Below, piece after piece: positions 1 to 8,329 of a stretch of 64,000 bases of DNA; position 1 is the first letter of the stretch; each line of letters begins with the position of its first letter. Under the pieces are notes generated by a model. That model was not told where the DNA came from. It saw only the letters and a program-made list of their open reading frames with translations, and made no database searches. Source of the stretch: Deltaproteobacteria bacterium (GTDB lineage: Bacteria; Desulfobacterota; Desulfobacteria; Desulfobacterales; Desulfatibacillaceae). Location: the NCBI GenBank assembly GCA_016235345.1, contig JACRLG010000002.1:32957-96956 (forward strand), read 5' to 3'. Made by a program: the position numbers and the translations under genes.

Positions 1-1368
1 CTCCCCGCGCTTTCCCGAAAGAACCTCGTCCCAGGAAAGAGGCATCATGGTGTTGACGTCCAGTATCCGAATTTCGGTGTCCGGGTAGGGGATGCCTATG
101 GTGCCGCGCTTTTCGGTCTTGGAGCCGCCCTCCTTTTTTCCGGTGAAGGCCACCAGGAACGACATGGCTTTTGAAAGAACCGTGCCCACCACGCGGGGGC
201 CGGCAAGGCGCAGAAGCCGGTTCAGGAGCCAGGCGTTTCCGGGTATGGTGAGGAGGAAGGTGAGAACCTTGGCCACCGGACGCCCGCCCATCACGCGCAG
301 CAGAAAGGACGTGTTGAGATGGGTGACCGGCCCCATTTCAGAAAGCCCGTAGCCCTCCATGATGCCTCCGCCCGAGGACTTCTCGAAATCCTTCTGGGCC
401 GTGGGGGGCAGCGGCGCGGAGCCCGACATGCCGATGATTCCGGTGTTCTTCATCTTGTCGCCGGCGATTTTCATGAACTGGGTGGGTACGCCGATCTGGA
501 TCACGGGCTTTAAGGTGCGTATTATTTCCACCATCCGGTCGGTGTCGCGGGAATCGGGAACCAGAATCTGGTTCATGCCCATGAGTGTCATGGTGTGCAT
601 GACCACGTGGCCGTAGGAGTGGAAGAAGGGGACGCCCAGGATAACCGAGGCGGCACCGGCCAGGAGCTTGCCGCCGCCGCCCATGAAGCGGAAGTTCTGG
701 AGCGAGTTGGCCACGGTTCCCCTGTGGGTCAGCATACAGCCCTTGGGAAGGCCAGTGGTGCCGCCGGTGAAAAGAAGGGTTTCCAGATCATTGGCCGCGT
801 CGAATTTGATGTCTGGCGGCTCTGGTGGGGTCTTTGCGATAAGCTCCGACATCCACAGGGCGTCGGAAATTTTGGAGGTCGGCGGAGGGGAGTTCAACGA
901 ATAATCGTCGAGCCTCGCCACTATTATATGCTCAACTCCCGCCGCCCTTGCGGACTCGCGGGCGGTCTGGAGGTTTTCATCAAGGCAGATGACGGCCTTG
1001 GGGCCGCCGGTCTTGAACTTGTGCACAAGGGCCGCCACCGGCTCCAGGGGGCTTGCCGGAATGTGGACAAGCCCTGCGCGGCTGATGGAGTAGTCGGATA
1101 TGACGAAGGAGACGCTGGTGGGAAGGAGCGTCGCCACCCGGTCGCCCTTGACCAGGCCCAGCCGTGCAAGCGCTGTTGCGAAGCGGTCAACGTGGTCCTT
1201 GATCCCGGCGTAGGATATGAAGCGTTCGCCCTGGATGAAACCAGTCTTGGGATATTTGACCGCAGCCTCGTAAAGAAGTTCGTGAACCGGTATTTCGGGA
1301 TAAGGTTCAAGGGTTTTGGGAATTCCGAATACCTCGTATTCCTTGTGCCACGGAAGCGCTTTAATCAC
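1..1368 (-). CDS. AMP-forming acyl-CoA ligase (C-terminus cut by window edge)
   Basis: Member of the ANL superfamily of AMP-forming ligases, which activate a carboxylic acid with ATP and load it on CoA. The 456 codons visible run off the window start, so the C-terminal subdomain is missing. The ATP-grasping motif TGGTTGLPKG lies at residues 201-210, and the conserved EGYGLSEMGP stretch follows further on. A GTG start at 1366-1368 is preferred because AAAGGA lies 8 bases upstream. The next genes on the strand are an SCP2 protein and a chalcone-isomerase-like protein, which suggests fatty acid or lipid metabolism. Substrate chain length cannot be read from the sequence. Family certain, substrate unknown. 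Confidence 0.85.
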   Translation of the reverse strand, partial: MIKALPWHKEYEVFGIPKTLEPYPEIPVHELLYEAAVKYPKTGFIQGERFISYAGIKDHVDRFATALARLGLVKGDRVATLLPTSVSFVISDYSISRAGLVHIPASPLEPVAALVHKFKTGGPKAVICLDENLQTARESARAAGVEHIIVARLDDYSLNSPPPTSKISDALWMSELIAKTPPEPPDIKFDAANDLETLLFTGGTTGLPKGCMLTHRGTVANSLQNFRFMGGGGKLLAGAASVILGVPFFHSYGHVVMHTMTLMGMNQILVPDSRDTDRMVEIIRTLKPVIQIGVPTQFMKIAGDKMKNTGIIGMSGSAPLPPTAQKDFEKSSGGGIMEGYGLSEMGPVTHLNTSFLLRVMGGRPVAKVLTFLLTIPGNAWLLNRLLRLAGPRVVGTVLSKAMSFLVAFTGKKEGGSKTEKRGTIGIPYPDTEIRILDVNTMMPLSWDEVLSGKRGE

Positions 1369-1390
1369 GGATGAAATCCTTTCAGGCCAT

Positions 1391-1541
1391 AACAGGCTGT
1401 CGAAAAACGCGATCTGCTGTGTTGTGCATCGCCTCGCGGCTCGGTCACGTACAAAAGCGTACGCTCCCTCGCCACTCGCTCGCACGCCTTGCAGCTCATA
1501 GTTTTTCATCAGCCTGTTCGTGTCGAGTTTCTCAACAGGCT
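1391..1541 (-). repeat. Dispersed long palindromic repeat, copy A
   Basis: Read on the minus strand this matches the other copies: an outer AACAGGCTGATGAAAAAC arm, a GCAAGGCGTGCGAG stretch, AGCGTACG facing GTACGTGACCG around a short loop, then GATCGCGTTTTTCGACAGCCTG. An extra hairpin (AGCCTGTT at 1511-1518 facing AACAGGCT at 1534-1541) extends it, as in copy D. It lies between the acyl-CoA ligase start and the SCP2 gene stop. Function unknown. Confidence 0.75.
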
Positions 1542-1822
1542 TATAAGTGAAAAAAATAAGAAAGCCCCGGCGGCTTACGGTGAAAGGATTTCCGCCGCGC
1601 CCTCCGCCCCCCATGCAGCAGTCGCGGCCAGCAGTTTTAAAGGCTCGCCGCACAAGTTTAAAAACATTTGCCTTTTTCGTATCTTATCGGGACCGGCAGG
1701 TCAATGCCCGCCGACTCTTCCGAAACACCGGCCCGGCGGACGGCCCTTTATCCACCGTGGGCCGCCCGCCGGACTGCGCCGTCATATCAGGCGCATTGCA
1801 GCGTCTTATTCACCCCCTCAAA
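1542..1822. other. Intergenic stretch with no supported gene
   Basis: Between two copies of the dispersed repeat. Open frames here lack ribosome binding sites and resemble no family. I see no RNA gene or terminator. Confidence 0.5.
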
Positions 1823-1875
1823 TCGAGCCCCGTACAAGCGAGCTGAAAGCGATGAACTGCAAGGCGTGCGGGACG
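1823..1875 (+). repeat. Partial copy (left end) of the dispersed repeat
   Basis: The stretch containing GCGAGCTGAAAGCGATGA resembles 1922-1960, the left end of copy B about 100 bases downstream, and then diverges. It looks like a truncated tandem copy. Confidence 0.5.
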
Positions 1876-1931
1876 ACGTCCACCCAGTCTCATCTTTTGC
1901 TTTTCCCACTCCCGCCCTGATCGAGTCTCGG

Positions 1932-2058
1932 ACAGGCGAGCTGAAAGCGATGAGCTGCTAAGGTTGGCGAGGAGGGCGGGAAGGACGCGTACTAAAAGTA
2001 CGCGACGCGCCGCCCGACGATGCCTGACACAGCAGATCGCGCTTTCAGTTCGCCTGTT
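1932..2058 (+). repeat. Dispersed long palindromic repeat, copy B
   Basis: The left arm ACAGGCGAGCTGAAAGCGAT faces the right arm ATCGCGCTTTCAGTTCGCCTG. The centre GCGTACTAAAAGTACGC is a short perfect stem, flanked by GC-rich complementary stretches. The right edge touches the TAA stop of the SCP2 gene. Confidence 0.75.
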
Positions 2059-2617
2059 AGGTAAACAAAGGCTGGGTGCTCATGGCAAAGGCCATGTCGC
2101 CTTCGATCTTCATGAGCCCGGACATGAACAGGTTTACCGGGTTCTGTTCCTTGCGGATAAGGGCCGCCGAGTCGGTGGTCTTCATCCTGAAGGTGCATTT
2201 CGGGGCTTCGCCGCCGTTGAAGGTGGCGTTGATGGTGAAGATGGAGCCGTCGTCATTGGTAAGAACGGCGATCATGCTGCCTTTCAGGCGGTTCAGCACC
2301 TCGTACTTCTGCTTGGAAAGGTCGTTCTGGATGCCAAGGAGCATGTCCAGGTTCTGGGTTGCGATCATGCGGTTAAGGTCGTCCTCGCTCACCTTGATGA
2401 GGACCATGGGGTTGTCTATGGCGGCCTCGGACACGTTGAAGTCCGCGCCGTCTTTCACGTCGTAAGAAACGATCTTGCCGGAAATGTCCAGAACCAGGGT
2501 GAAGCGGGTGCCGACCAGTTCGGCTGCGCGGCCCGACGCTGCGATGACTTCCTTGGCCATCTTGGGGGCGAAATCGGTGAGAAGCGCATGGATGGATATG
2601 TCGGTGGGAACGTTCAT
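2057..2617 (-). CDS. SCP2 sterol-binding-domain protein
   Basis: A 186-residue protein resembling the SCP-2 family of small lipid-binding proteins. It has a helix-strand pattern with hydrophobic strands such as TRFTLVLDISG and a late MKIEGDMAFAM stretch typical of these domains. The ATG at 2617 is preceded by AAGGAGG at good spacing. No signal peptide, so cytoplasmic. It lies between the acyl-CoA ligase and the chalcone-isomerase-like gene on the same strand, consistent with carrying or sequestering acyl or sterol-like lipids. The stop codon coincides with the edge of repeat copy B, so the last residues could have been reshaped by the repeat. Ligand unknown. Confidence 0.75.
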   Translation of the reverse strand: MNVPTDISIHALLTDFAPKMAKEVIAASGRAAELVGTRFTLVLDISGKIVSYDVKDGADFNVSEAAIDNPMVLIKVSEDDLNRMIATQNLDMLLGIQNDLSKQKYEVLNRLKGSMIAVLTNDDGSIFTINATFNGGEAPKCTFRMKTTDSAALIRKEQNPVNLFMSGLMKIEGDMAFAMSTQPLFT

Positions 2618-2690
2618 CGAAAAGCCTCCTTGTTGAGTTTTGGTGCATGATTGAAAGGTGGTTTTTTGGACGCCGCCCCCGTGGAACCTG

Positions 2691-3269
2691 TCAGTCGGTT
2701 CCCAGCATCCCCTTTTTAAGGTCTTCGTTCACCGGCCTGTCGCCAAGCCAGATGCCGAAAACCGCGCGCTTGAATGTAAGGCCCGGAGATTCGCCCGCGT
2801 ACCTGCCGTTTATGGTGCAGACGATTCCGCGACCGGGATGATAGATCAAGTCCACTATGTCGTTTCTGTTCAGGGTCTTTGGCAGAAGGCTCAACAGGTG
2901 CGCTATGTTGTCCTTTATAGGGGCGGTGTTGCCCTTGGTGGAACTCTCGAAGCCCTTGCCGAGCATTTCCGCCATGTCCTTGCCGTCAACCTTCTTGTAG
3001 ACAAAGTGCATTCTTACGCCCATCACCTCGTCGCTCGAAACGATGCGGTTCCAGTCGGAATCCCGTTTCTGGAGGTAAAGGGCGCACACGTAAATCTTGA
3101 AGCCGAACTTCTTCCGAAAGCCCGCGCCGTTCAAAACAAGCTGTTTAGAGCCCGCCGACAGAGAGTCGGGAAGTGTCACCGGGCCGAACACCCTTGCGGG
3201 CGCGCTTTTGGCCAGAAAGGAAAAAACGAGAAAAACTGCGAGCAAGGCCATAAATTTTTGACGCGTCAT
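2691..3269 (-). CDS. Exported chalcone-isomerase-like protein
   Basis: A 192-residue protein with a hydrophobic N-terminal signal (about residues 8-24, ending near APA) and the fold signature of bacterial chalcone-isomerase-like proteins: FGPVTLPDSL, then GAGFRKKFGFKIYVCALYL, and a C-terminal KRAVFGIWLGDRPV. Bacterial members usually lack demonstrated isomerase activity and are thought to bind fatty acids. That function is inference here. Predicted periplasmic. It is the first gene of the minus-strand set ending in SCP2 and the divergent partner of a TetR gene across an intergenic operator, so it is probably a regulated target. Confidence 0.75.
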   Translation of the reverse strand: MTRQKFMALLAVFLVFSFLAKSAPARVFGPVTLPDSLSAGSKQLVLNGAGFRKKFGFKIYVCALYLQKRDSDWNRIVSSDEVMGVRMHFVYKKVDGKDMAEMLGKGFESSTKGNTAPIKDNIAHLLSLLPKTLNRNDIVDLIYHPGRGIVCTINGRYAGESPGLTFKRAVFGIWLGDRPVNEDLKKGMLGTD

Positions 3270-3308
3270 TGTGAATCACCCTTCTATCTAATTATGGTTG
3301 CTTGATGC

Positions 3309-3337
3309 TTGACAGCCGAAAATTGATATGACATTAT
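3309..3337 (+). promoter_or_regulatory. Candidate sigma70 promoter for tetR
   Basis: TTGACA at 3309-3314, a 17-base spacer, then CATTAT at 3332-3337. The expected start site, near 3344, falls inside the palindrome at 3339-3358, as expected for autorepression. Confidence 0.5.
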
Positions 3338-3338
3338 C

Positions 3339-3358
3339 TAGACTGACATGTCAGTTTA
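3339..3358. promoter_or_regulatory. Palindromic operator, probably bound by the adjacent TetR protein
   Basis: ACTGACATGTCAGT (3342-3355) is a perfect 14-base palindrome with TA...TA extensions giving 20 bases. It sits between the divergent chalcone-isomerase-like gene and tetR, the usual place for a TetR-family operator. Confidence 0.6.
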
Positions 3359-3479
3359 TATATTTTCGGCGCCGGCCCTTGTCAACAAAAAAATTCCGCC
3401 CTTGCACGAAATCCGGTTAGGGATTAATGCTTACGGCGGTTCTTCTGATACACGAAACCGAGGGAAAGATCAAAACACA

Positions 3480-4169
3480 ATGAAACCCGAAGACAGAAAG
3501 GCCGTCATCCTGGAGTGCGCCAAGCGCCTGTTTTCCAAAAACGGCTATTTCGCCACCCAGATTTCGGACATCATCGAAGAAGCCGGTATAGCCAGGGGTA
3601 CGGTTTACCAGTATTTCAAGAACAAGGACGACATTTTCATCACCCTTTTGGAGGACTACTACGCCAAGTGGGAAAAGGTGATGGAGGAGATCGACGGCGA
3701 TCTGGACCTTGTGAATATAACCGCCCGGCAGTACCTGGAGTATCGGATCAGGAAGAATCTGAAATTTTTTGCGGACGACCGGGACCTTTGCAACATACTG
3801 CTTCGCATGGGCCTGGGCCTTCCGGGGCACCTGGAGGGGGTGGTGCGCCGGTTCGAGACGAGGATTTTGAACGTCACCATAAAGGATTTCGAGCTTGGCC
3901 AGCGAAACGGCCACGTGAAGCCGGGGCTTGATCTGGAGCTTGCCGCCAACCTGTTTTCAGGGGCGCTTTTACGGGCTGCATATTATTACTTCGGGCGCAC
4001 CAGGAAAAACGCCGCCATAGTCGATGTTGAAAATGCCACCCGTCAGATAGCGGAAATAATCGCGCCGGGAATTTTCGTGCCCGATGAGTTTCTTCCGGCC
4101 TCCCCCTTCGGACCCGCCCAGGTCGCGCCGGGCGAACCGGCCGCATCAGGCGAAAAGGGTAAAGCTTAA
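3480..4169 (+). CDS. TetR/AcrR-family transcriptional regulator
   Basis: About 229 residues. The N-terminal TetR DNA-binding domain spans roughly residues 3-50, with the recognition helix in EEAGIARGTVYQYFKNKDD. The rest is the helical ligand-binding domain with an Ala/Pro-rich tail. The ATG at 3480 is chosen because homology starts there. A start at 3348 would lie inside the operator. It probably represses itself and the divergent lipid-binding genes, with an acyl-CoA or other hydrophobic effector (inference). Its 3' end overlaps the convergent kinase-like gene by 24 bases. Confidence 0.85.
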   Translation: MKPEDRKAVILECAKRLFSKNGYFATQISDIIEEAGIARGTVYQYFKNKDDIFITLLEDYYAKWEKVMEEIDGDLDLVNITARQYLEYRIRKNLKFFADDRDLCNILLRMGLGLPGHLEGVVRRFETRILNVTIKDFELGQRNGHVKPGLDLELAANLFSGALLRAAYYYFGRTRKNAAIVDVENATRQIAEIIAPGIFVPDEFLPASPFGPAQVAPGEPAASGEKGKA

Positions 4170-4808
4170 TTCCAGCGGGCACCGGGTTCCGGGCGAGCTC
4201 ATTTGGGCCTTTATAACAGGCAGCCAGAACGAAAGGCTCTCCTTTTTCTGATCCGAAAAAAGCGCCGGGGCCTGGAAATCGCCGTCCAGGCCGATTATCA
4301 CGCCGCCCCCCTCCCTGCGGACCGAAAGATTCAGGGCCACATCCTTCCTCGCGGTTTCCATCACGCTTTCAAGGCTTAGAAAAAGCACCAGCAGAAGCCC
4401 GAAGGGGTCGGTGGCGCAGGCGATGGGCTCCTGAACCGGCGATAGGCCGAGCCGGAAGCCCCGCCTTTCCACGAACCTGAAGGAAAGCGCGCAGAAGAAG
4501 TCGAGCTCCTCCCAGAGGTTCACTTCCTTCAGGGGCTCATCCGCGCTGTGGGCGAACCTGTTGAGCCTCTTGGCGATGACGTCGGCCCGCTGAATCTGCT
4601 CTGCCATTTTGGAGGAGAGCCTCGTAAGTTGGGCCGGGTCGAGAACCCTGCCTTTCTGGGCCGCCAGCCCCAGGTCCCCGAAAAGGCCCGCGATCTCTGA
4701 AATCACGGCCAGAACGTTTTTCATCTCGTGGGAGATGGAGGCCGCCATGCGGCTGAAATATACCAGCCCTTCGCGGGCCGGGTCGCTGCCTTCCGGGTTT
4801 CGGTTCAT
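4146..4808 (-). CDS. Histidine-kinase-like protein with degenerate ATPase part
   Basis: A 220-residue protein beginning with an H-box-like helix (ASISHEMKNVLAVI, His27) as in HisKA dimerisation domains. The C-terminal half lacks recognisable N, G1 and G2 boxes of a HATPase domain, so it probably cannot autophosphorylate. It could be a phosphotransfer or dimerisation partner. It is the last gene of the SulP signalling cluster, 71 bases after the lone receiver gene. No signal or membrane segment. The 3' end overlaps the convergent tetR gene. Kinship to HisKA proteins is fairly clear, the function is not. Confidence 0.6.
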   Translation of the reverse strand: MNRNPEGSDPAREGLVYFSRMAASISHEMKNVLAVISEIAGLFGDLGLAAQKGRVLDPAQLTRLSSKMAEQIQRADVIAKRLNRFAHSADEPLKEVNLWEELDFFCALSFRFVERRGFRLGLSPVQEPIACATDPFGLLLVLFLSLESVMETARKDVALNLSVRREGGGVIIGLDGDFQAPALFSDQKKESLSFWLPVIKAQMSSPGTRCPLELSFTLFA

Positions 4809-4879
4809 TTGGGCCGCCGATTTTTTTTGGATTGGGTGAATGGAGCGAAGGCCTGAAACATCGACCAGTCATGGGGTTT

Positions 4880-5272
4880 TCAAACGTTCTTCCCCGCCTC
4901 GATGGCCGCCATCTTCATTTTTTCCACAAGCACGTCTATTTTTACGGGCTTCATGAGGTAAAACGAGGCTCCGGCGGCCCGGCCCGCGTCCCGGTCCTCC
5001 TCCGAACCGTGCCCGGTGAGAAAGACGAAACCGGGGCCGGGGGATGTCTCCTTTATTTTCTGCATCACCGAAAGGCCGGAGACGCCGGGCATTTTCATGT
5101 CCAGGACGATTACGTCGTAGGCGACTGCGGCGGCCATCTCGACGGCCTTTTTTCCGTCGGTGGTCCAGTCCGCCTGGATGCCCCGGAAAAAAAGGCGTTC
5201 CGCCAGGGCCGAGACCAGCTCGCCTTCGTCGTCAACAAGTAAAACCCTCATGGCTTGGCCTTCGGTCATCAT
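4880..5272 (-). CDS. Stand-alone receiver-domain response regulator
   Basis: A 130-residue single receiver domain with acidic pair LLVDDE, phosphoacceptor Asp58 in VIVLDMKMPG, Thr86 in FLTGHG, and Lys108 in LMKPVKI. No output domain. The ATG at 5272 overlaps the kinase stop in an ATGA junction. An alternative start at MRVLLVDD (5251) is possible. The sequence is a sister of the receiver domains fused to the cytidylate-kinase-like protein and to the SulP transporter upstream, which all share the pattern LTGxGS...EKPVxI or a close variant. Confidence 0.85.
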   Translation of the reverse strand: MMTEGQAMRVLLVDDEGELVSALAERLFFRGIQADWTTDGKKAVEMAAAVAYDVIVLDMKMPGVSGLSVMQKIKETSPGPGFVFLTGHGSEEDRDAGRAAGASFYLMKPVKIDVLVEKMKMAAIEAGKNV

Positions 5273-7038
5273 GTTTTGCTCACTGGATTCGTTTTTATCG
5301 GAAGAGTTATCGTGAACGTGGTGCCAAGGCCGACCTGGCTTTCCACCTCTATGTTGCCCCCCAGCTTTTTTACTATGCCGTAGGTTATGGAAAGCCCAAG
5401 CCCGGTTCCCTTGCGGCCCTTGGTTGAAAAGAAGGGCTCGAAGATGCGCTTTATGTTTTCTCGGCTTATGCCGCAACCGTCGTCGCTGATTTTTATGGCC
5501 ACGAGGTTTTCGCCGGTGCGCGAAATGGATATGCCGATGTTCCCACCTTCCTCCACGGCGGCGAAGGCGTTGTTGATTATGTTGAGAAAGACCTGCTGGA
5601 GCTGGCCCCGGTCGCTCTCGATGGCCGGAAGGTCCTCCTCGGCCACGAGATTTGTCTTGATGTTCCGGTACTGGGACTCCTTGTCCAGAAAGCCCAAAAC
5701 CTCTTTCACCAGAGGCTCCAGGTAGAGGGTTTCGGTTTTTACGTCGATGTGCCGGGCAAAACCCAGAAGCCTGTGGGTTATCACCGAACAGCGCTCCACC
5801 GATGCCATCACCGAATCGGCAATTTCGGTCACCTTGGCCCGGTGGGGAAAGTCCGGGGACACCATCATCATGTCCTTTAAAAGTCCGGTTTTTTCGCCGA
5901 TTATGGCCAGGGGGTTGTTGATCTCGTGGGCGACCCCGGCTGCGAGGCGGCCAAGGCTTGCCAGCTTGTTGGTGTATTCGGCCTTGTGGAGAAGCACCTC
6001 CCGGCGCTTGTCCGCCTCGTAAATGCGGGCCACCATCTTGGTGAAAACCGCGAGTACCACGCAAAGTATTCCCAGAACGGACAGGATGAAGAAAATCACC
6101 AGTTTCTTGCGAAGAGACACCCATCCCGAAAAAAAGTCGGGCGTGGTTTTTGCCAGCACGAAGACAAAGGGCGAATCCACCACCGCGTGATAGCCGATGG
6201 TGAGACGCCTGCCCGTTCCATCCTTTGTCCTTACCGTTTCGGGCTTTTCCGAGGGCGGCGGGAGAGCCAGCGGGTACGTTCCCAATATTGGGCCGTAAAG
6301 CCTTGACGGCGTCTGGAGCCTGCCCGCAAGGCTCACTATGAATGCGTCGGAACTGTCCTTTTCCGTGGCCGAGCGGGCCAGCTCGTTGAACACGTCGGTA
6401 TCGATGGTGGCCCGCAAAATGAAAAAGTCGCCGTTTGGCTTCTCATGGCGCACCGCTATGATGAAATGCGGATAATTGCGGTATCCCTTGAAGACCTCGC
6501 TTACATATTCGCCGCGAATGACGGTTTCCTTGAACCATTCCTGGTTCTTGTAATTTTTTCCGGTAAGGTTGTACGGCCCTACGTAAACGTGCTGGCTGCC
6601 GTCGGAATCGATGAGCCCGATATCGATGAAGCCTCCGAAGGCCCTTTTAAGATTGACCAGTATGTTCCCAAGCATCGGGCGGGAGGCCATTTCTTCGGCG
6701 CTATGCTCGGAAACCACGAACCTTAGGGCGCTTTTTCTTTCGGAGATGAAAAAGGAGACGCTGCGGGCGGAATTTCCGGTCAGCCTTTCCAGGGGAGCCA
6801 CCATTTCGGAGGCCAGGGCGCGGTGGTACTCGTAGAGATTGATTATGGCCATGATGGCCAGGGGCACGATGGAGACTCCCACCGTCATCACCACCGTGAT
6901 CAGCCACATGCGGCGGTAGTTGCGTATCGGGCGAGGGCCGTCGGACTCCTTTTCGGGCCTTTTCCAGAAATCGGGAACAAGACGGTTCATTATGCCCATG
7001 ACGGTCTTTCGCAAGCCAGGTGGGAAAGACACCGGCAA
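5269..7038 (-). CDS. Membrane sensor histidine kinase with extracytoplasmic sensor domain
   Basis: A 589-residue kinase. Membrane segments at about 44-66 and 312-333 flank a periplasmic region of roughly 240 residues with dCache-like features (FIDIGLIDSDGSQHVYVGPY, NQEWFKETV). The H-box contains His371 in AAGVAHEINNPLAII, followed by N-box QVFLNIINNAFAA, G1 DDGCGI, F-box EPFFSTK and G2 GTGLGLS. All catalytic motifs are intact. It is translationally coupled to the lone receiver gene and lies 29 bases after the cytidylate-kinase-like receiver fusion. It is the only intact kinase in the cluster and so the likely phosphodonor for its three receiver domains (inference). The signal sensed is unknown. 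Confidence 0.9.
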   Translation of the reverse strand: MPVSFPPGLRKTVMGIMNRLVPDFWKRPEKESDGPRPIRNYRRMWLITVVMTVGVSIVPLAIMAIINLYEYHRALASEMVAPLERLTGNSARSVSFFISERKSALRFVVSEHSAEEMASRPMLGNILVNLKRAFGGFIDIGLIDSDGSQHVYVGPYNLTGKNYKNQEWFKETVIRGEYVSEVFKGYRNYPHFIIAVRHEKPNGDFFILRATIDTDVFNELARSATEKDSSDAFIVSLAGRLQTPSRLYGPILGTYPLALPPPSEKPETVRTKDGTGRRLTIGYHAVVDSPFVFVLAKTTPDFFSGWVSLRKKLVIFFILSVLGILCVVLAVFTKMVARIYEADKRREVLLHKAEYTNKLASLGRLAAGVAHEINNPLAIIGEKTGLLKDMMMVSPDFPHRAKVTEIADSVMASVERCSVITHRLLGFARHIDVKTETLYLEPLVKEVLGFLDKESQYRNIKTNLVAEEDLPAIESDRGQLQQVFLNIINNAFAAVEEGGNIGISISRTGENLVAIKISDDGCGISRENIKRIFEPFFSTKGRKGTGLGLSITYGIVKKLGGNIEVESQVGLGTTFTITLPIKTNPVSKT

Positions 7039-7067
7039 ATGCGGCGTTCGTTTTTCCCGGGGCCTGT

Positions 7068-8279
7068 TCAGCCCCTCTTTTCACGCGCCTTCTCGTTGGC
7101 AAGGCGCATGGTTTCGGCAAGCACATCGATATTGACCGGTTTTTCCAGGTAGGCGAAGGCCCCCAGCTCCCGGCACACTGCCTCGTCCCTGGCCGAACCA
7201 TGACCGGTCAGGATTATCACCTCCACCCTGGGATGGTCCTGCTTCACCCGCCGCAGAACCTCTATGCCGTTCATGCCCGGAAGGTTTAAGTCCAGTAGCA
7301 TCACCTCCGGCTCGTCGTCGCAGACGAAGCTGATGGCGTCTTCTCCATTATACACCACGGCGCTTCCCACGTCCCGCATGGAAAGCCTGTCCGAAAGGGT
7401 TTCCACGAACTGGCGCTCGTCGTCCACCAGAAGCACCCGGCTTGGCAGGGAAAAATCAGCCTTGCGATAGATGTCTGGCTTGTGGAATTCCGGCCCCACC
7501 TTCACCGTAACCGATTTGACGCCCGAAAGCCCGGTAACAGTGGTTTTTATTTCCTCTTCCAGCCTGGAAAGCATCAGCACATGCTGGTTTATGGTTACGG
7601 TGACGGCCCCGTTCTCCGCCGTGACCGCAACGTCGTGGCCTTCGGCTGCAAGAGCCGCCGCAACGTGCGCCGAAAGCGCGAAATCGGCGGCCTTGGCCAT
7701 CGACTGGCTGGTTGCCAGCACCACGTCCTTGCGGGCGTTGGCTATGATCATGTCCGCCGCTTCTTTGGGCGAATGCCTGTCCATTGAAAGGGTGATGTCG
7801 TAGAGGCTGGCGGCGAAAGGGTCGCTGAGGCCCAGGTGACCGGCGAGGCTTAAGAGCCTTTCGTCGTCGCGCTTGATTTCCTTCTGGGCCGTGGCTTCGT
7901 CAAGGCCCTCGTTTTTGGCCTGGGCCAGCCTGAAGTCGTGGGAAGCGGAAATGCATACCGAAAGCACGTGGGGAACGGCCCGTGGAAAAAGCAGGGCCGC
8001 GTTTCCCGTAACCACCAGCCGGTCCTTTTGAACGAGTTCGGACACGGCGACGGCGGCGCGGCTTATATTGATCTCCCTTTCCCTGGTGAACCGGTTGAAG
8101 GCCGAAACCTTGCCGGACAGGGTTTTGAGAATTTTTTCAGGCGGTACGTTGAAGCGCCTGGCCGCCAGCGCCGCCACTTCGGTATCGCCCGCAAGGTCGC
8201 AGCCAAGGCCATTGGCGATGATTCCGGCCAATTCCGATACCTTGCAGTGGGAGGGTGCGAAAACGGAAATTATTGCCAT
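7068..8279 (-). CDS. Cytidylate-kinase-like / receiver-domain fusion protein
   Basis: A 403-residue protein. Residues 1-185 resemble the cytidylate-kinase-like family, but the glycine-rich P-loop is replaced by FAPSHCKVSE, so nucleotide kinase activity is doubtful. Residues about 188-265 form an alpha/beta region with the look of a BON-like or small binding domain. Residues 281-395 are a receiver domain with Asp286/Asp287, phosphoacceptor Asp330 (LLDLNLPG), LTGHGS and Lys380 in EKPVNI. It sits between the SulP-receiver fusion (50 bases upstream) and the sensor kinase. The function is unassigned; perhaps a phosphorylation-controlled sensor or binding protein. Confidence 0.75.
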   Translation of the reverse strand: MAIISVFAPSHCKVSELAGIIANGLGCDLAGDTEVAALAARRFNVPPEKILKTLSGKVSAFNRFTREREINISRAAVAVSELVQKDRLVVTGNAALLFPRAVPHVLSVCISASHDFRLAQAKNEGLDEATAQKEIKRDDERLLSLAGHLGLSDPFAASLYDITLSMDRHSPKEAADMIIANARKDVVLATSQSMAKAADFALSAHVAAALAAEGHDVAVTAENGAVTVTINQHVLMLSRLEEEIKTTVTGLSGVKSVTVKVGPEFHKPDIYRKADFSLPSRVLLVDDERQFVETLSDRLSMRDVGSAVVYNGEDAISFVCDDEPEVMLLDLNLPGMNGIEVLRRVKQDHPRVEVIILTGHGSARDEAVCRELGAFAYLEKPVNIDVLAETMRLANEKAREKRG

Positions 8280-8329
8280 TTGGAAAGTCCTTGTCTCGCG
8301 GGCGTAGGGTTTCCCGGCTCGTTATCAGT

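Noticed and set aside
1547..1920. Short open frames between repeat copies A and B
   Set aside because: No ribosome binding sites, overlapping frames, and part of the sequence belongs to the repeats.
3348..3479. Upstream start for the first TetR gene
   Set aside because: It would place the start codon inside the operator palindrome, and the extra residues lack family resemblance.
5273..6124. Long N-terminal extension of the lone receiver gene
   Set aside because: The frame is open upstream but lies over the sensor kinase gene in another frame; the receiver begins at 5272 or 5251.
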